Assembly (NCBI GenBank): GCA_902363515.1
Contig: CABJAN010000013.1
Span: 1-64,000 of the forward strand
Direction: 5' to 3'
Origin: Bacillota bacterium
Lineage (GTDB): Bacteria > Bacillota > Clostridia > Lachnospirales > Lachnospiraceae
DNA length: 64,000 nt
In this document: one piece after another, positions 33,648 to 41,656 of the stretch
How positions within the stretch are numbered: the first letter of the stretch is position 1
How the letters are laid out: every line of letters starts with the position of its first letter
Program-made: the position numbers and the translations under genes
Notes under the pieces: generated by a model
Database searches by the model: none
What the model was told of the DNA's origin: nothing
Seen by the model: only the letters and a program-made list of their open reading frames with translations

Positions 33648-35177
33648 TTGCAGCTTACATCCATACTTTTGTACGAAAACTTAAAGAAAAAATTTCATAT
33701 TGCTGAATACCGTCTTCTTTCAAAAAATCAGCCCCTTGCCCGCCCTTTTTTCTATGAGGCGGACCGGGGGCTTCAAAGTAACCACATTTATCTTACTACC
33801 GAAATTTTAGATTTAGAATTATTTCATTCCATGCCGGAGGATGTGATTTTTGTTATCTGTCAAAAAAGTGAAACCTCAGTTCTCCCCAAGGGCAAATTTT
33901 CCTGTATCCTGCTTTCCAGTGATACCTCTGCCATCCATGTATTTAATTTTATTCAGTCTATTTTTGACTATTACGAAGAATGGGAAAAGCAGCTTGTTTC
34001 TATCTGCCAGCAGGACGGAAGCCTTACAGACCTTTTAGACGTTTCCAGAAAAGTATTCCAGAATCCTTTGCGGATTACAGACATGGATTTTTCTCTTACT
34101 GCGCAATCGGGGCTATCCCAGATTCCGGAAGAATTCGATATCTTCCGAAATCCAGCCAGACGCATGGAATACCTGAATGCTTTTTTGCAGGATGAATCCT
34201 GTCAGACTTCTCCCGAAGAGACCGGCCCTGTGCTGTTTCCTGAATATATCAGCGGACACCGTTCCCTGAATATCAATCTTTTTCTGGAAAACCAGGCAAA
34301 ATACCACTTATCTATTATTGAATGTGAATCATCCCTGTCGGAATCTGACTGGTATCTCATTACCATTCTGGCCCATCATGCAGAATACATAGTTCACAGA
34401 ATGCACTCGGAATCCTCCTCCAGAAGTACTACCCTGCAGTCTATTTTTCAAAGTGTCCTCTCTGACCGGACTGCAGATTACATGAATATCAGCCACCTTC
34501 TGGAACACGTTGGATGGCTTCCAGAACACACTTATCTGTGTTCTGTGATTCTCACCTCAGGCCCTGGGCATTACTCTTTAAATGATAACACCATCTGCCA
34601 GTATATCAGCAGTGACTTTCCTGCTTCCTGCAGCATTGTCTTTAAAGAACATGTGGTAAGCTTCTACAATCTGACGCTTCTTGCCATGGAACCTGAGGAT
34701 GTATTCCAAAGCCTGGTTTATTTTATCCGGGACAGTATGCTAAAGGCAGGCTACAGCCGCCCCATGACAGGACACATGAATCTGCGGCGGCAATATCTCC
34801 AGGCTCTGACCGCCTTAACTATGGGCTGTGAAATCCAGCCCCAGCTCTGGATTCACCATTTCAGTCAGATTGCCATGCCTTATATTTTAAAACAGGCCAC
34901 AAAAGTTTTCCCCGGCTATATGATTTGCTACGAAAAACTTCTGGACCTGCAAAAATCGGATTCAACTCAAAATACGGAATATATGAAAACCCTGCGGGTA
35001 TATCTGGACCATAATTTAAACACTGTCCAAAGCGCAAAAGCTCTGTTTATCCACAGAAGCACCTTCCTTTACCGCCTGGAACGGATTAAGGCAATTCTGG
35101 AAACAGATTTAGAAGACCCGGAAGAATTATTTTATCTGAATCTGTCTTTTCGGCTTTTAGATATGGACAACTTGTAA
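33648..35177 (+). CDS. PucR/CdaR-type helix-turn-helix transcriptional regulator
   Basis: 509 residues. The C-terminal helix-turn-helix is the PucR type: LRVYLDHNLNTVQSAKALFIHRSTFLYRLERIK. A central GGDEF-like/PAS-like sensing region precedes it, with the N-terminal ~130 residues unlike anything I recognise. It starts at TTG (AGGAGG 7 bases upstream), 15 bases after the second corrinoid gene, so it is in the same operon and probably controls it in response to the methylated substrate. Confidence 0.8.
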   Translation: MQLTSILLYENLKKKFHIAEYRLLSKNQPLARPFFYEADRGLQSNHIYLTTEILDLELFHSMPEDVIFVICQKSETSVLPKGKFSCILLSSDTSAIHVFNFIQSIFDYYEEWEKQLVSICQQDGSLTDLLDVSRKVFQNPLRITDMDFSLTAQSGLSQIPEEFDIFRNPARRMEYLNAFLQDESCQTSPEETGPVLFPEYISGHRSLNINLFLENQAKYHLSIIECESSLSESDWYLITILAHHAEYIVHRMHSESSSRSTTLQSIFQSVLSDRTADYMNISHLLEHVGWLPEHTYLCSVILTSGPGHYSLNDNTICQYISSDFPASCSIVFKEHVVSFYNLTLLAMEPEDVFQSLVYFIRDSMLKAGYSRPMTGHMNLRRQYLQALTALTMGCEIQPQLWIHHFSQIAMPYILKQATKVFPGYMICYEKLLDLQKSDSTQNTEYMKTLRVYLDHNLNTVQSAKALFIHRSTFLYRLERIKAILETDLEDPEELFYLNLSFRLLDMDNL

Positions 35178-35180
35178 GCA

Positions 35181-35247
35181 AAGAAGCTACCGTATAAAAA
35201 CATATCCTGATTTCCTGATTGTTTTTATGCGATAGCTTCTCTTTTTA
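35181..35247. terminator. Bidirectional terminator between the corrinoid operon and ftsH
   Basis: AGAAGCTACCGTATAAAAAC pairs with GTTTTTATGCGATAGCTTCT, then CTTTTTATT. It overlaps the ftsH stop codon by 3 bases. Confidence 0.8.
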
Positions 35248-37173
35248 TTCTTTTATTTCTTGTGTTGTCTGTTCCTGTTCTTCCATTCCAGTTTGCTCTG
35301 CCTCTTCATTCATTCCAATACGCGGCTTGGTATTAAGAATCCGCATAAATTCTTCTCCTGTAATGGTTTCATTTTCATAGAGGAATTTTGCCAGTTCATG
35401 AAGCTTTGCAATGTTATCTTCCAGAATCTTATATGCCTTATCATGCTGTTTTTTCACCAGCTCAATGACTTTCTTATCAATCAGTGTCTGGGTCTCAAAG
35501 GAGCAGGACAGGGAACTGTCGCCTCCCAGATACTGATTTGACATGCTTTCCATGGCAACCATGTCAAACTCATCACTCATACCAAATCTGGAAATCATGC
35601 CTCTTGCAATCTTGGTTGCCTGTTCAATATCATTAGATGCACCGGTTGTCACAGAATGGAAAATTAATTCCTCTGCAGCACGTCCGCCGGTAAAGGTGGC
35701 AATCTTATTCTCCAGCTCTTCCTTAGACATGAGGAAATGTTCTCCCTCATCCACCTGCATAGTATAGCCCAAAGCGCCGGAAGTTCTTGGAATAATGGTA
35801 ATCTTGTGTACCGGAGCGGAATTAGTCTGCAATGCAGCTACCAGTGCGTGTCCTACCTCATGATAGGAAACAATGAGTTTTTCCTTTTCCGATAAAACCC
35901 GGCTCTTCTTCTGGTAGCCTGCAATCACCACTTCAATACTCTCTTCCATATCTGCCTGGGTGGCAAATCTTCTTCTGTCACGAACCGCCCTTAAAGCTGC
36001 CTCATTTACAATATTTGCCAGCTCTGCACCGGATGCGCCGGACGCCGCTTTTGCAATTTCATGAAAGTCCACATTATCTGAAATCTTAATCTTTCTGGCA
36101 TGTACCTTCAGGATTTCCTCTCGTCCTTTCAAATCTGGAAGCTCTACCGGAATCCTTCGGTCAAAACGTCCCGGACGGAGAAGCGCCGGGTCCAGGGAAT
36201 CCGGACGGTTGGTTGCTGCCAGAATTACAACACCTTTGGAACCGTCAAATCCATCCATTTCTGTAAGAAGCTGGTTCAGGGTCTGCTCCCGCTCATCATT
36301 GCCGCCTAAGTTGGCTCCGTCACGTTTCTTACCAATGGTATCAATCTCATCAATAAACACAATACAAGGCGCTTTTTCATTTGCCTGTTTAAACAAATCT
36401 CTCACTTTTGCAGCGCCCATACCCACAAACATTTCCACAAACTCTGAGCCGGAAATAGAGAAAAACGGAACGTTTGCTTCTCCGGCTACTGCTTTTGCCA
36501 GAAGAGTTTTACCGGTTCCCGGAGGTCCCACTAAAAGAGCGCCTTTTGGCATAGAAGCTCCGATTTCTGTATATTTGTCAGGATAGTGAAGATAATCCAC
36601 GATTTCTGATAAAAGCTCCTTTGCCTCATCCTCTCCAGCCACATCGGAAAATTTAATACCAGTAGCAGACTTCACATAAATCTTGGCATTGCTCTTGCCA
36701 AAAGCCATAGCTCCCGGACCGCCGGCGCCGCCCATGTTCTTCATCATACGCCGCATAAGCCATCCGCCCAGAGTCCAAATGAGAACAAATGGCAAAATCC
36801 ATGTAAAAATAAAGTTTACCAGAGGATTTACCTTCTCTGGCAGCTCAGAGCTGTATTTCACGCCTGCATCATCCAGACGTTCAATAAGTTTTTCATCATT
36901 TACATAACCTGTTTTGAAAATCTGAACTTTATCGCCCTTGCCTTCCTTTTTTTCTGAGAAGTAAATAATACCTTCTCCAAGGCTTACTTCCTCAATTTTT
37001 CCATCTTCCAAATCACTGATAAACACATCATAGCTGGTTTCCTTCACACTTCTCTCTGCCAGAGAGGGCAAAACAAAAAAATTCATTGCCACTAAAACCA
37101 GCAGAATAATTCCATAAAAAATCATTGTCGGTTTTTTAGGAGGCTTTGGTGTTTTGTTTTCTTTAATATCCAT
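35245..37173 (-). CDS. ftsH: ATP-dependent zinc metalloprotease FtsH
   Basis: 642 residues. Two N-terminal membrane helices (MIFYGIILLVLVAMNFFVL and FIFTWILPFVLIWTLGGWL) flank an extracytoplasmic loop. The AAA domain has Walker A VGPPGTGKTLL, Walker B CIVFIDEIDTIG and the second region of homology RPGRFDRRI. The protease site is HEVGHAL with a downstream Asp. It degrades misfolded or regulated membrane and cytosolic proteins. AACGGAGGAGCAAG precedes the ATG. Confidence 0.97.
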   Translation of the reverse strand: MDIKENKTPKPPKKPTMIFYGIILLVLVAMNFFVLPSLAERSVKETSYDVFISDLEDGKIEEVSLGEGIIYFSEKKEGKGDKVQIFKTGYVNDEKLIERLDDAGVKYSSELPEKVNPLVNFIFTWILPFVLIWTLGGWLMRRMMKNMGGAGGPGAMAFGKSNAKIYVKSATGIKFSDVAGEDEAKELLSEIVDYLHYPDKYTEIGASMPKGALLVGPPGTGKTLLAKAVAGEANVPFFSISGSEFVEMFVGMGAAKVRDLFKQANEKAPCIVFIDEIDTIGKKRDGANLGGNDEREQTLNQLLTEMDGFDGSKGVVILAATNRPDSLDPALLRPGRFDRRIPVELPDLKGREEILKVHARKIKISDNVDFHEIAKAASGASGAELANIVNEAALRAVRDRRRFATQADMEESIEVVIAGYQKKSRVLSEKEKLIVSYHEVGHALVAALQTNSAPVHKITIIPRTSGALGYTMQVDEGEHFLMSKEELENKIATFTGGRAAEELIFHSVTTGASNDIEQATKIARGMISRFGMSDEFDMVAMESMSNQYLGGDSSLSCSFETQTLIDKKVIELVKKQHDKAYKILEDNIAKLHELAKFLYENETITGEEFMRILNTKPRIGMNEEAEQTGMEEQEQTTQEIKE

Positions 37174-37300
37174 ACTTGCTCCTCCGTTATATATAATCTC
37201 AGGCTAAAGCCATATAAAAACTATACTTCTTCTTACTTTATTATGCAAGGAAGAAAGCATATTAATTCTATTAAAAAAGAATAAACCATTCCGTTTTAAC

Positions 37301-38059
37301 TTATTTGTCATCTCCGGTAAGTCTGAGCACCGATTCCATCTCTTCCACATCCATATCCAGAAATGCTGCCAGCTCTTCCACACTATACTTTACGTCCTCA
37401 TCTTCGGTCAGCTCTTTCACCTTTGCTTCCAGGTTTCTCACCTTTTCCACCAGAATATCATCTTCTTTCTTCTGCTGGCTCTGTTCTTCCATAAACAGAC
37501 GAATCGTGCTTCTGATTTCACTCATAAGCCAGGTATGAATCTCCTCCTGAGCCGCTGCCTGCTCTAATGCCATCAGAAGTCCCATATTCCCTTCCTGCAG
37601 CAAATCTCCGAAGAAAATTTCTCCGGAATGCAGTTCTCTTGCTATTTCCACAACTTCCCTCTGATAGCTTTTTAAAATACGCTCTTTTACATCCTCTCCG
37701 GCTCTTAAAGCCAGGAAAAGCTGCTCCCTGTCAAAATCATCTATTTCTCCAAAGGTTTCCAGATACTCGGACAGATATTCCTCTTCCTCCGCTGTTAGTG
37801 GAACCTGCTGCACTTCTTCCACTGGCTCTATATCTCCCTGGCTCTGAAACTCTTTTGAAAAGTCTCCACTCTTCTTGCTGTAGCCATGCACCGTAATCCC
37901 CTGGATTTCCAGAAAGTCGAAGACCTTTTTTAATTTTTCCTGATCCATTCCTTCTTCGCCGAAAAACTGTTCCACCAGCTCTGCCTGTACTTGTTTTCCG
38001 TTTTTCATGGCTAATGTCTGTATTTCCTTTAATTTATCCTGAAACGCTTGAATATTCAT
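37301..38059 (-). CDS. Degenerate sigma-70-like protein (regions 1.1, 2 and 3 only)
   Basis: 252 residues. The N-terminus (residues ~1-60) looks like sigma region 1.1: QVQAELVEQFFGEEGMDQEKLKKVFDFLEIQGI. The middle has a region 2-like stretch, ELHSGEIFFGDLLQEGNMGLLMALEQA, close to the LDLIQEGNIGLMRAV motif of primary sigma factors. The end is region 3-like (SVEELAAFLDMDVEEMESVLRLTGD). Region 2.4 promoter-reading residues and all of region 4 are missing. It may bind RNA polymerase as an atypical sigma or anti-sigma-like factor. The family is not one I can name. Confidence 0.6.
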   Translation of the reverse strand: MNIQAFQDKLKEIQTLAMKNGKQVQAELVEQFFGEEGMDQEKLKKVFDFLEIQGITVHGYSKKSGDFSKEFQSQGDIEPVEEVQQVPLTAEEEEYLSEYLETFGEIDDFDREQLFLALRAGEDVKERILKSYQREVVEIARELHSGEIFFGDLLQEGNMGLLMALEQAAAQEEIHTWLMSEIRSTIRLFMEEQSQQKKEDDILVEKVRNLEAKVKELTEDEDVKYSVEELAAFLDMDVEEMESVLRLTGDDK

Positions 38060-38431
38060 AGATATGCTCCATTCTTTTTCATTTTGTTTAGTTTGATTAT
38101 AAAAGAAGTTTTAGGAAAAAGCAACCAGCTACACAAAAGAGAAAGTTTATTCACAAGCGCATATATTAATAATCCTCCCTTTCATTCTATAACCTTACCT
38201 TATTTATGTACTCGACAATATATATGCTTTTTTATGACTCTTAGTCATATTTTGTGCAATATTCTTGATTTTTCATATATACCAAAAATATTTTTAAAAA
38301 TATATACTAAATAAGACGTTTTTTTAACGCTTTATTTATATAATATAGATAATTAATTATTAAAAATAAGGAGGGTCGTTTTATAATTTTAATTAAAAGC
38401 AACAACATTTGTTACGGAGGAGGAGAATGTA
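38060..38431. other. AT-rich intergenic region upstream of the permease
   Basis: Over 75 percent A+T by eye. It contains a TATAAT-like box near 38338 and an AAGGAGGG at 38368-38375 that no long frame uses. Nothing else is recognised. It contrasts with the C-rich intergenic DNA elsewhere. Confidence 0.4.
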
Positions 38432-39775
38432 ATGGCGGAACAATTTACATCAACAAAAGACTTAAAAAGAACACTAGGATTCAAAGAACTATTAGGAACT
38501 TGTATTGGGGCTATCATCGGCACAGGTATCATGTCTTTAACCGGAGCAGGTATTGGAATGACAGGTCGTTCAATTCCAATTGCTTTTATTTTAGCAGGTA
38601 TTCTTACCTTAATTGTTCGTTGCCCGCAGATTTTTATTAACTCTGTTGCACGATTCAGAGGTGGGCAATATTCAATGGTCGGATCTTTATTAGGACCCAG
38701 ATGGTCTGGTACTTTTTCAATTATCTCTGTATTGACAAGTGTTACATTGTCTATGTACGCTTTATCTTTTGCAGATTATGCGATGCCATTTTTACCAATG
38801 ATTCCAAGAAAAATCATTGCACTTGGTATTTTAACATTTTTGTTTATTGTTAACTCATTTGGTATTAACGTATTCGCTAAAGTGCAAAGCTTTACAGTAA
38901 TTTTACTCGTATTAGCATTAACGTTATTTTCAGTATTTGGTATTACACATATCGATGCAAACTATCTTGAACCAGCAACTTTCATGCCTGGCGGAATCAA
39001 AGGTCTTCTTAGAGCAGCTGTGTTAATGAGTTTGGCAACAGATGGCTGCCAGATGATCACAGATTTAAGTGGTGAATGTAAAAATCCAACCAAAGATATT
39101 CCAAAGGCTATGATTTGCGGTACGATGTTAGTAGCTGGTATGTATGCAGTTATTGGTACTGTAGCAGCTGGTGTTCTTCCAGTAGATCAGGTAGCAGACA
39201 AATCCTTATTGCTCGTCGCTCAGGAAGTATTACCAAGGCCGGTTTACCTATTCTTCGTTATCGGCGGCGCCTGGATGGCATTAGTAACAACATTGAACAG
39301 TTCAATTGCAGCAGCAACAAAACCATTAATGCAAGCTTGTAGTGATGGATGGTATCCAAAATCTTGGGCAAAATTACATCCAAAATACAGAACACCATTA
39401 ATTTTATTAGGAATATACTATTTATGGGGATTCTTCCCAATCGTATTTGATTTAGATATTGGTATTATTTCTGAGTTGACAATTACTGTTGGCTCTGTTA
39501 CAAAAGCTATGATTGTATTAAGTTTATTAAGACTAGACAAGGTTATGGGAGAGCACTGGAAAGCATCTCCATTCCACATCAAACAAAATAAATTACGGAT
39601 ACTTGGTATCGTAGTTTTAACTGTAATTGTCTTCCAGGCAGTTACATCTGCATTAGATTTACCACTTCCATTATTGTTAGGCAATCTTGCAATGGTAGTA
39701 TTTGCATTCATATTTGGCGGAATCAGATACAAGAGCGGTAAAGTAAATGTAGAAGTTAGTTACGAATGGACTTAA
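38432..39775 (+). CDS. APC-superfamily amino acid permease
   Basis: 447 residues with ~12 membrane segments. GTCIGAIIGTGIMSLTGAGIGMTGRSIPIAFILAG is the APC N-terminal transport motif. It probably imports an amino acid or a dipeptide-like compound that the following amidohydrolase cleaves. GGAGGAG precedes the ATG. Codon use leans to TTA, GTA and GGT, unlike the CTG/GGC-rich genes on both sides, which hints at transfer or different expression level. Confidence 0.85.
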   Translation: MAEQFTSTKDLKRTLGFKELLGTCIGAIIGTGIMSLTGAGIGMTGRSIPIAFILAGILTLIVRCPQIFINSVARFRGGQYSMVGSLLGPRWSGTFSIISVLTSVTLSMYALSFADYAMPFLPMIPRKIIALGILTFLFIVNSFGINVFAKVQSFTVILLVLALTLFSVFGITHIDANYLEPATFMPGGIKGLLRAAVLMSLATDGCQMITDLSGECKNPTKDIPKAMICGTMLVAGMYAVIGTVAAGVLPVDQVADKSLLLVAQEVLPRPVYLFFVIGGAWMALVTTLNSSIAAATKPLMQACSDGWYPKSWAKLHPKYRTPLILLGIYYLWGFFPIVFDLDIGIISELTITVGSVTKAMIVLSLLRLDKVMGEHWKASPFHIKQNKLRILGIVVLTVIVFQAVTSALDLPLPLLLGNLAMVVFAFIFGGIRYKSGKVNVEVSYEWT

Positions 39776-39810
39776 ATAATAAAATACGAAATTATAAAAG
39801 GAGAAGTATT

Positions 39811-41046
39811 ATGGGAAACTTAAATAATGATGAACTCTTAATGATGAATACAATTGACGCAGAAAGAGAACATATCCATATGGTTGCAAAAAACATCTGG
39901 AATTTTAAAGAAGTAGGGTGGGAAGAATTTAAATCTTCCAGTTTATTAATGGATGACTTTGAAAAAATGGGCTTTACCGTTCAGAGAGGACTTGTTGGTA
40001 AACATCCTGCTTTCGGCTATGACATTGATATGCCAACCGCTTTTAAAGCTGTATTCAAAGGAAAAGACGGCGGTCCGACTATCGGCTTAATGTTAGAGTA
40101 CGATGCCCTTCCAAATGGTCATGCTTGTGGACATAATTTGATTGCTTCCGCAGGTTTTGCTGCTGCAATTGGATTACAGGAATTATTCAAAACAATTCCT
40201 GGTGATTTAGTTGTATATGGAACTCCTGCAGAAGAATTAGACGGCTCTAAGCATTACATCTTAGCCGGTGGTTTTATGGACGAAGTAGATCTAATGTTTG
40301 CAAACCACTATGGAAAAGACTGGTGTTCTGAAGTAACTGGAAAAGCAATTGTATGGCCGCTTCACGATAAGTGGGTAACCTTTACCGGTAAACCTTCACA
40401 CGCATCAGCTACACCACACAACGGAAGAAGCGCTTTGGATGCTGTATTACTTACCTGTATGGGATTAGAATTTTTAAGAGAGCACACTTTAGAAACTGAC
40501 CGTATCCATTACATTATCTCAAACGGTGGAACAGCTGCAAACTCCGTTCCTGACAAAGCAACATTAAATGTTGAATTAAGAGCTAATAATTCTGCAGAAC
40601 TAAACGACATGATGCGCCGCGTAGACAACGTAATCAAAGGCGCTGAGTTAATGACAGATACCAAAGCAGATTACAAATGGGATTCTCCATGGTATTGTGC
40701 AACTCCTGTTCCTAGTTTCTACAGAGCAGCTTCTAGCTTCGCGCCGGATTTAGGATTAGACGAATCCAGATTTACATTTGGTAACATGCCTCAGGCTTCT
40801 TCTGACTTAGGATGTGTTGCGTATAAAATTCCAACCATTGAAATCACATTCCCTATTGTTAAAGATGACGAAATCGTACCAGTAGGACATAGTAACGAAT
40901 TGGCAGCAATTTCAGGAAATGAATTCCCAATCGACCAGAGTATTCTAGCCGGTAAATTAATGGCTCTGACCGCCTACAGAATTGGAACCAATCCTGAAAA
41001 ATTAGAAGAAATTAAAGCAGAATTCCAGAAAAACTATAAAGAATAA
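39811..41046 (+). CDS. M20-family amidohydrolase (AbgB-like)
   Basis: 411 residues. Metal ligands are in the motifs LEYDALPNGHACGHNLIA, TPAEELDGS and KPSHASATPHNGRSALDA, and the C-terminal GHSNELAAI fits. The family removes acyl or aminoacyl groups; the AbgB subgroup cleaves p-aminobenzoyl-glutamate. It starts at ATG 39811 with AAAAGGAG; the frame can be read back into the permease gene, but without a site. It is probably coupled with the permease as an import-and-cleave pair. AT-rich codon use like the permease. Confidence 0.88.
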   Translation: MGNLNNDELLMMNTIDAEREHIHMVAKNIWNFKEVGWEEFKSSSLLMDDFEKMGFTVQRGLVGKHPAFGYDIDMPTAFKAVFKGKDGGPTIGLMLEYDALPNGHACGHNLIASAGFAAAIGLQELFKTIPGDLVVYGTPAEELDGSKHYILAGGFMDEVDLMFANHYGKDWCSEVTGKAIVWPLHDKWVTFTGKPSHASATPHNGRSALDAVLLTCMGLEFLREHTLETDRIHYIISNGGTAANSVPDKATLNVELRANNSAELNDMMRRVDNVIKGAELMTDTKADYKWDSPWYCATPVPSFYRAASSFAPDLGLDESRFTFGNMPQASSDLGCVAYKIPTIEITFPIVKDDEIVPVGHSNELAAISGNEFPIDQSILAGKLMALTAYRIGTNPEKLEEIKAEFQKNYKE

Positions 41047-41103
41047 TCTTTAATCAAGTAAACATTAAACCCGACAATCTTCTTTAAAAAGAGGGTGTAA
41101 GTC

Positions 41104-41130
41104 AAGCCCACCGGCTAAGCCGGTGGGCTT
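41104..41130. repeat. IS200/IS605-type end hairpin
   Basis: AAGCCCACCGGC pairs perfectly with GCCGGTGGGCTT across a TAA loop. It lies ~100 bases beyond the transposase stop, as expected for the subterminal hairpin that the Y1 transposase recognises. Confidence 0.55.
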
Positions 41131-41231
41131 AATTTGACCCTATAAGGGTCTTTTCCCAGCACTGGAGTCTAAGAACTCATCGAAACGATTCGCCAAGTGC
41201 AACATCATTTACTCACTAAGCCCTAAAGGAG

Positions 41232-41656
41232 TTATCTTTTTCTGTTTTGTTTTACTGGCTCACCCGTGAACGGGTCTATATATTCTTTCAGCGTCATCTG
41301 GTCATATTCCAAATCGTTTTGTAGCTGATTTACTATATATTCTTGTATCTTTTTTGCATTTTTCCCTACCGTATCTACATAATATCCACGACACCAGAAA
41401 TGCCTATTTCCATATTTGTATTTTAGATTCGCATGACGTTCAAATATCATGAGCGAACTTTTCCCTTTGAGATATCCCACTATTTCTGATACTGAATATT
41501 TTGGTGGAATTCGCACCAGCATATGGATATGATCCGGACAGCACTCCGCTTCAATTATTTCTATTCCTTTTCTTCTGCATAATGATCCTAGAATTTCTCC
41601 TACATCTGCCCGTATCTGTTTATAAATTACTTGTATCCGGTATTTTGGTGCAAAAA
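41232..41656 (-). pseudogene. tnpA: IS200/IS605 Y1 transposase TnpA, 5' end missing
   Basis: The minus frame encodes FAPKYR, IYKQIRADVGEIL, ECCPDHIHMLVRIPPK (the HxH catalytic pair HIH) and GNRHFWCRGYYVDTVGKN with YVDTVG near the C-terminus, as in IS200 TnpA. Only ~141 of ~155 residues remain: the first codons are replaced by the 3' end of a group II intron at 41657. The catalytic HIH is present; the Tyr helix is present too. The missing start makes it inactive unless translated from the intron side. Confidence 0.85.

Noticed and set aside
41047..41231. Riboswitch or terminator of the M20 gene at the AAGCCCACCGGC hairpin
   Set aside because: The hairpin lies beyond the IS200 transposase stop, where that element's end should be, and has no T run.
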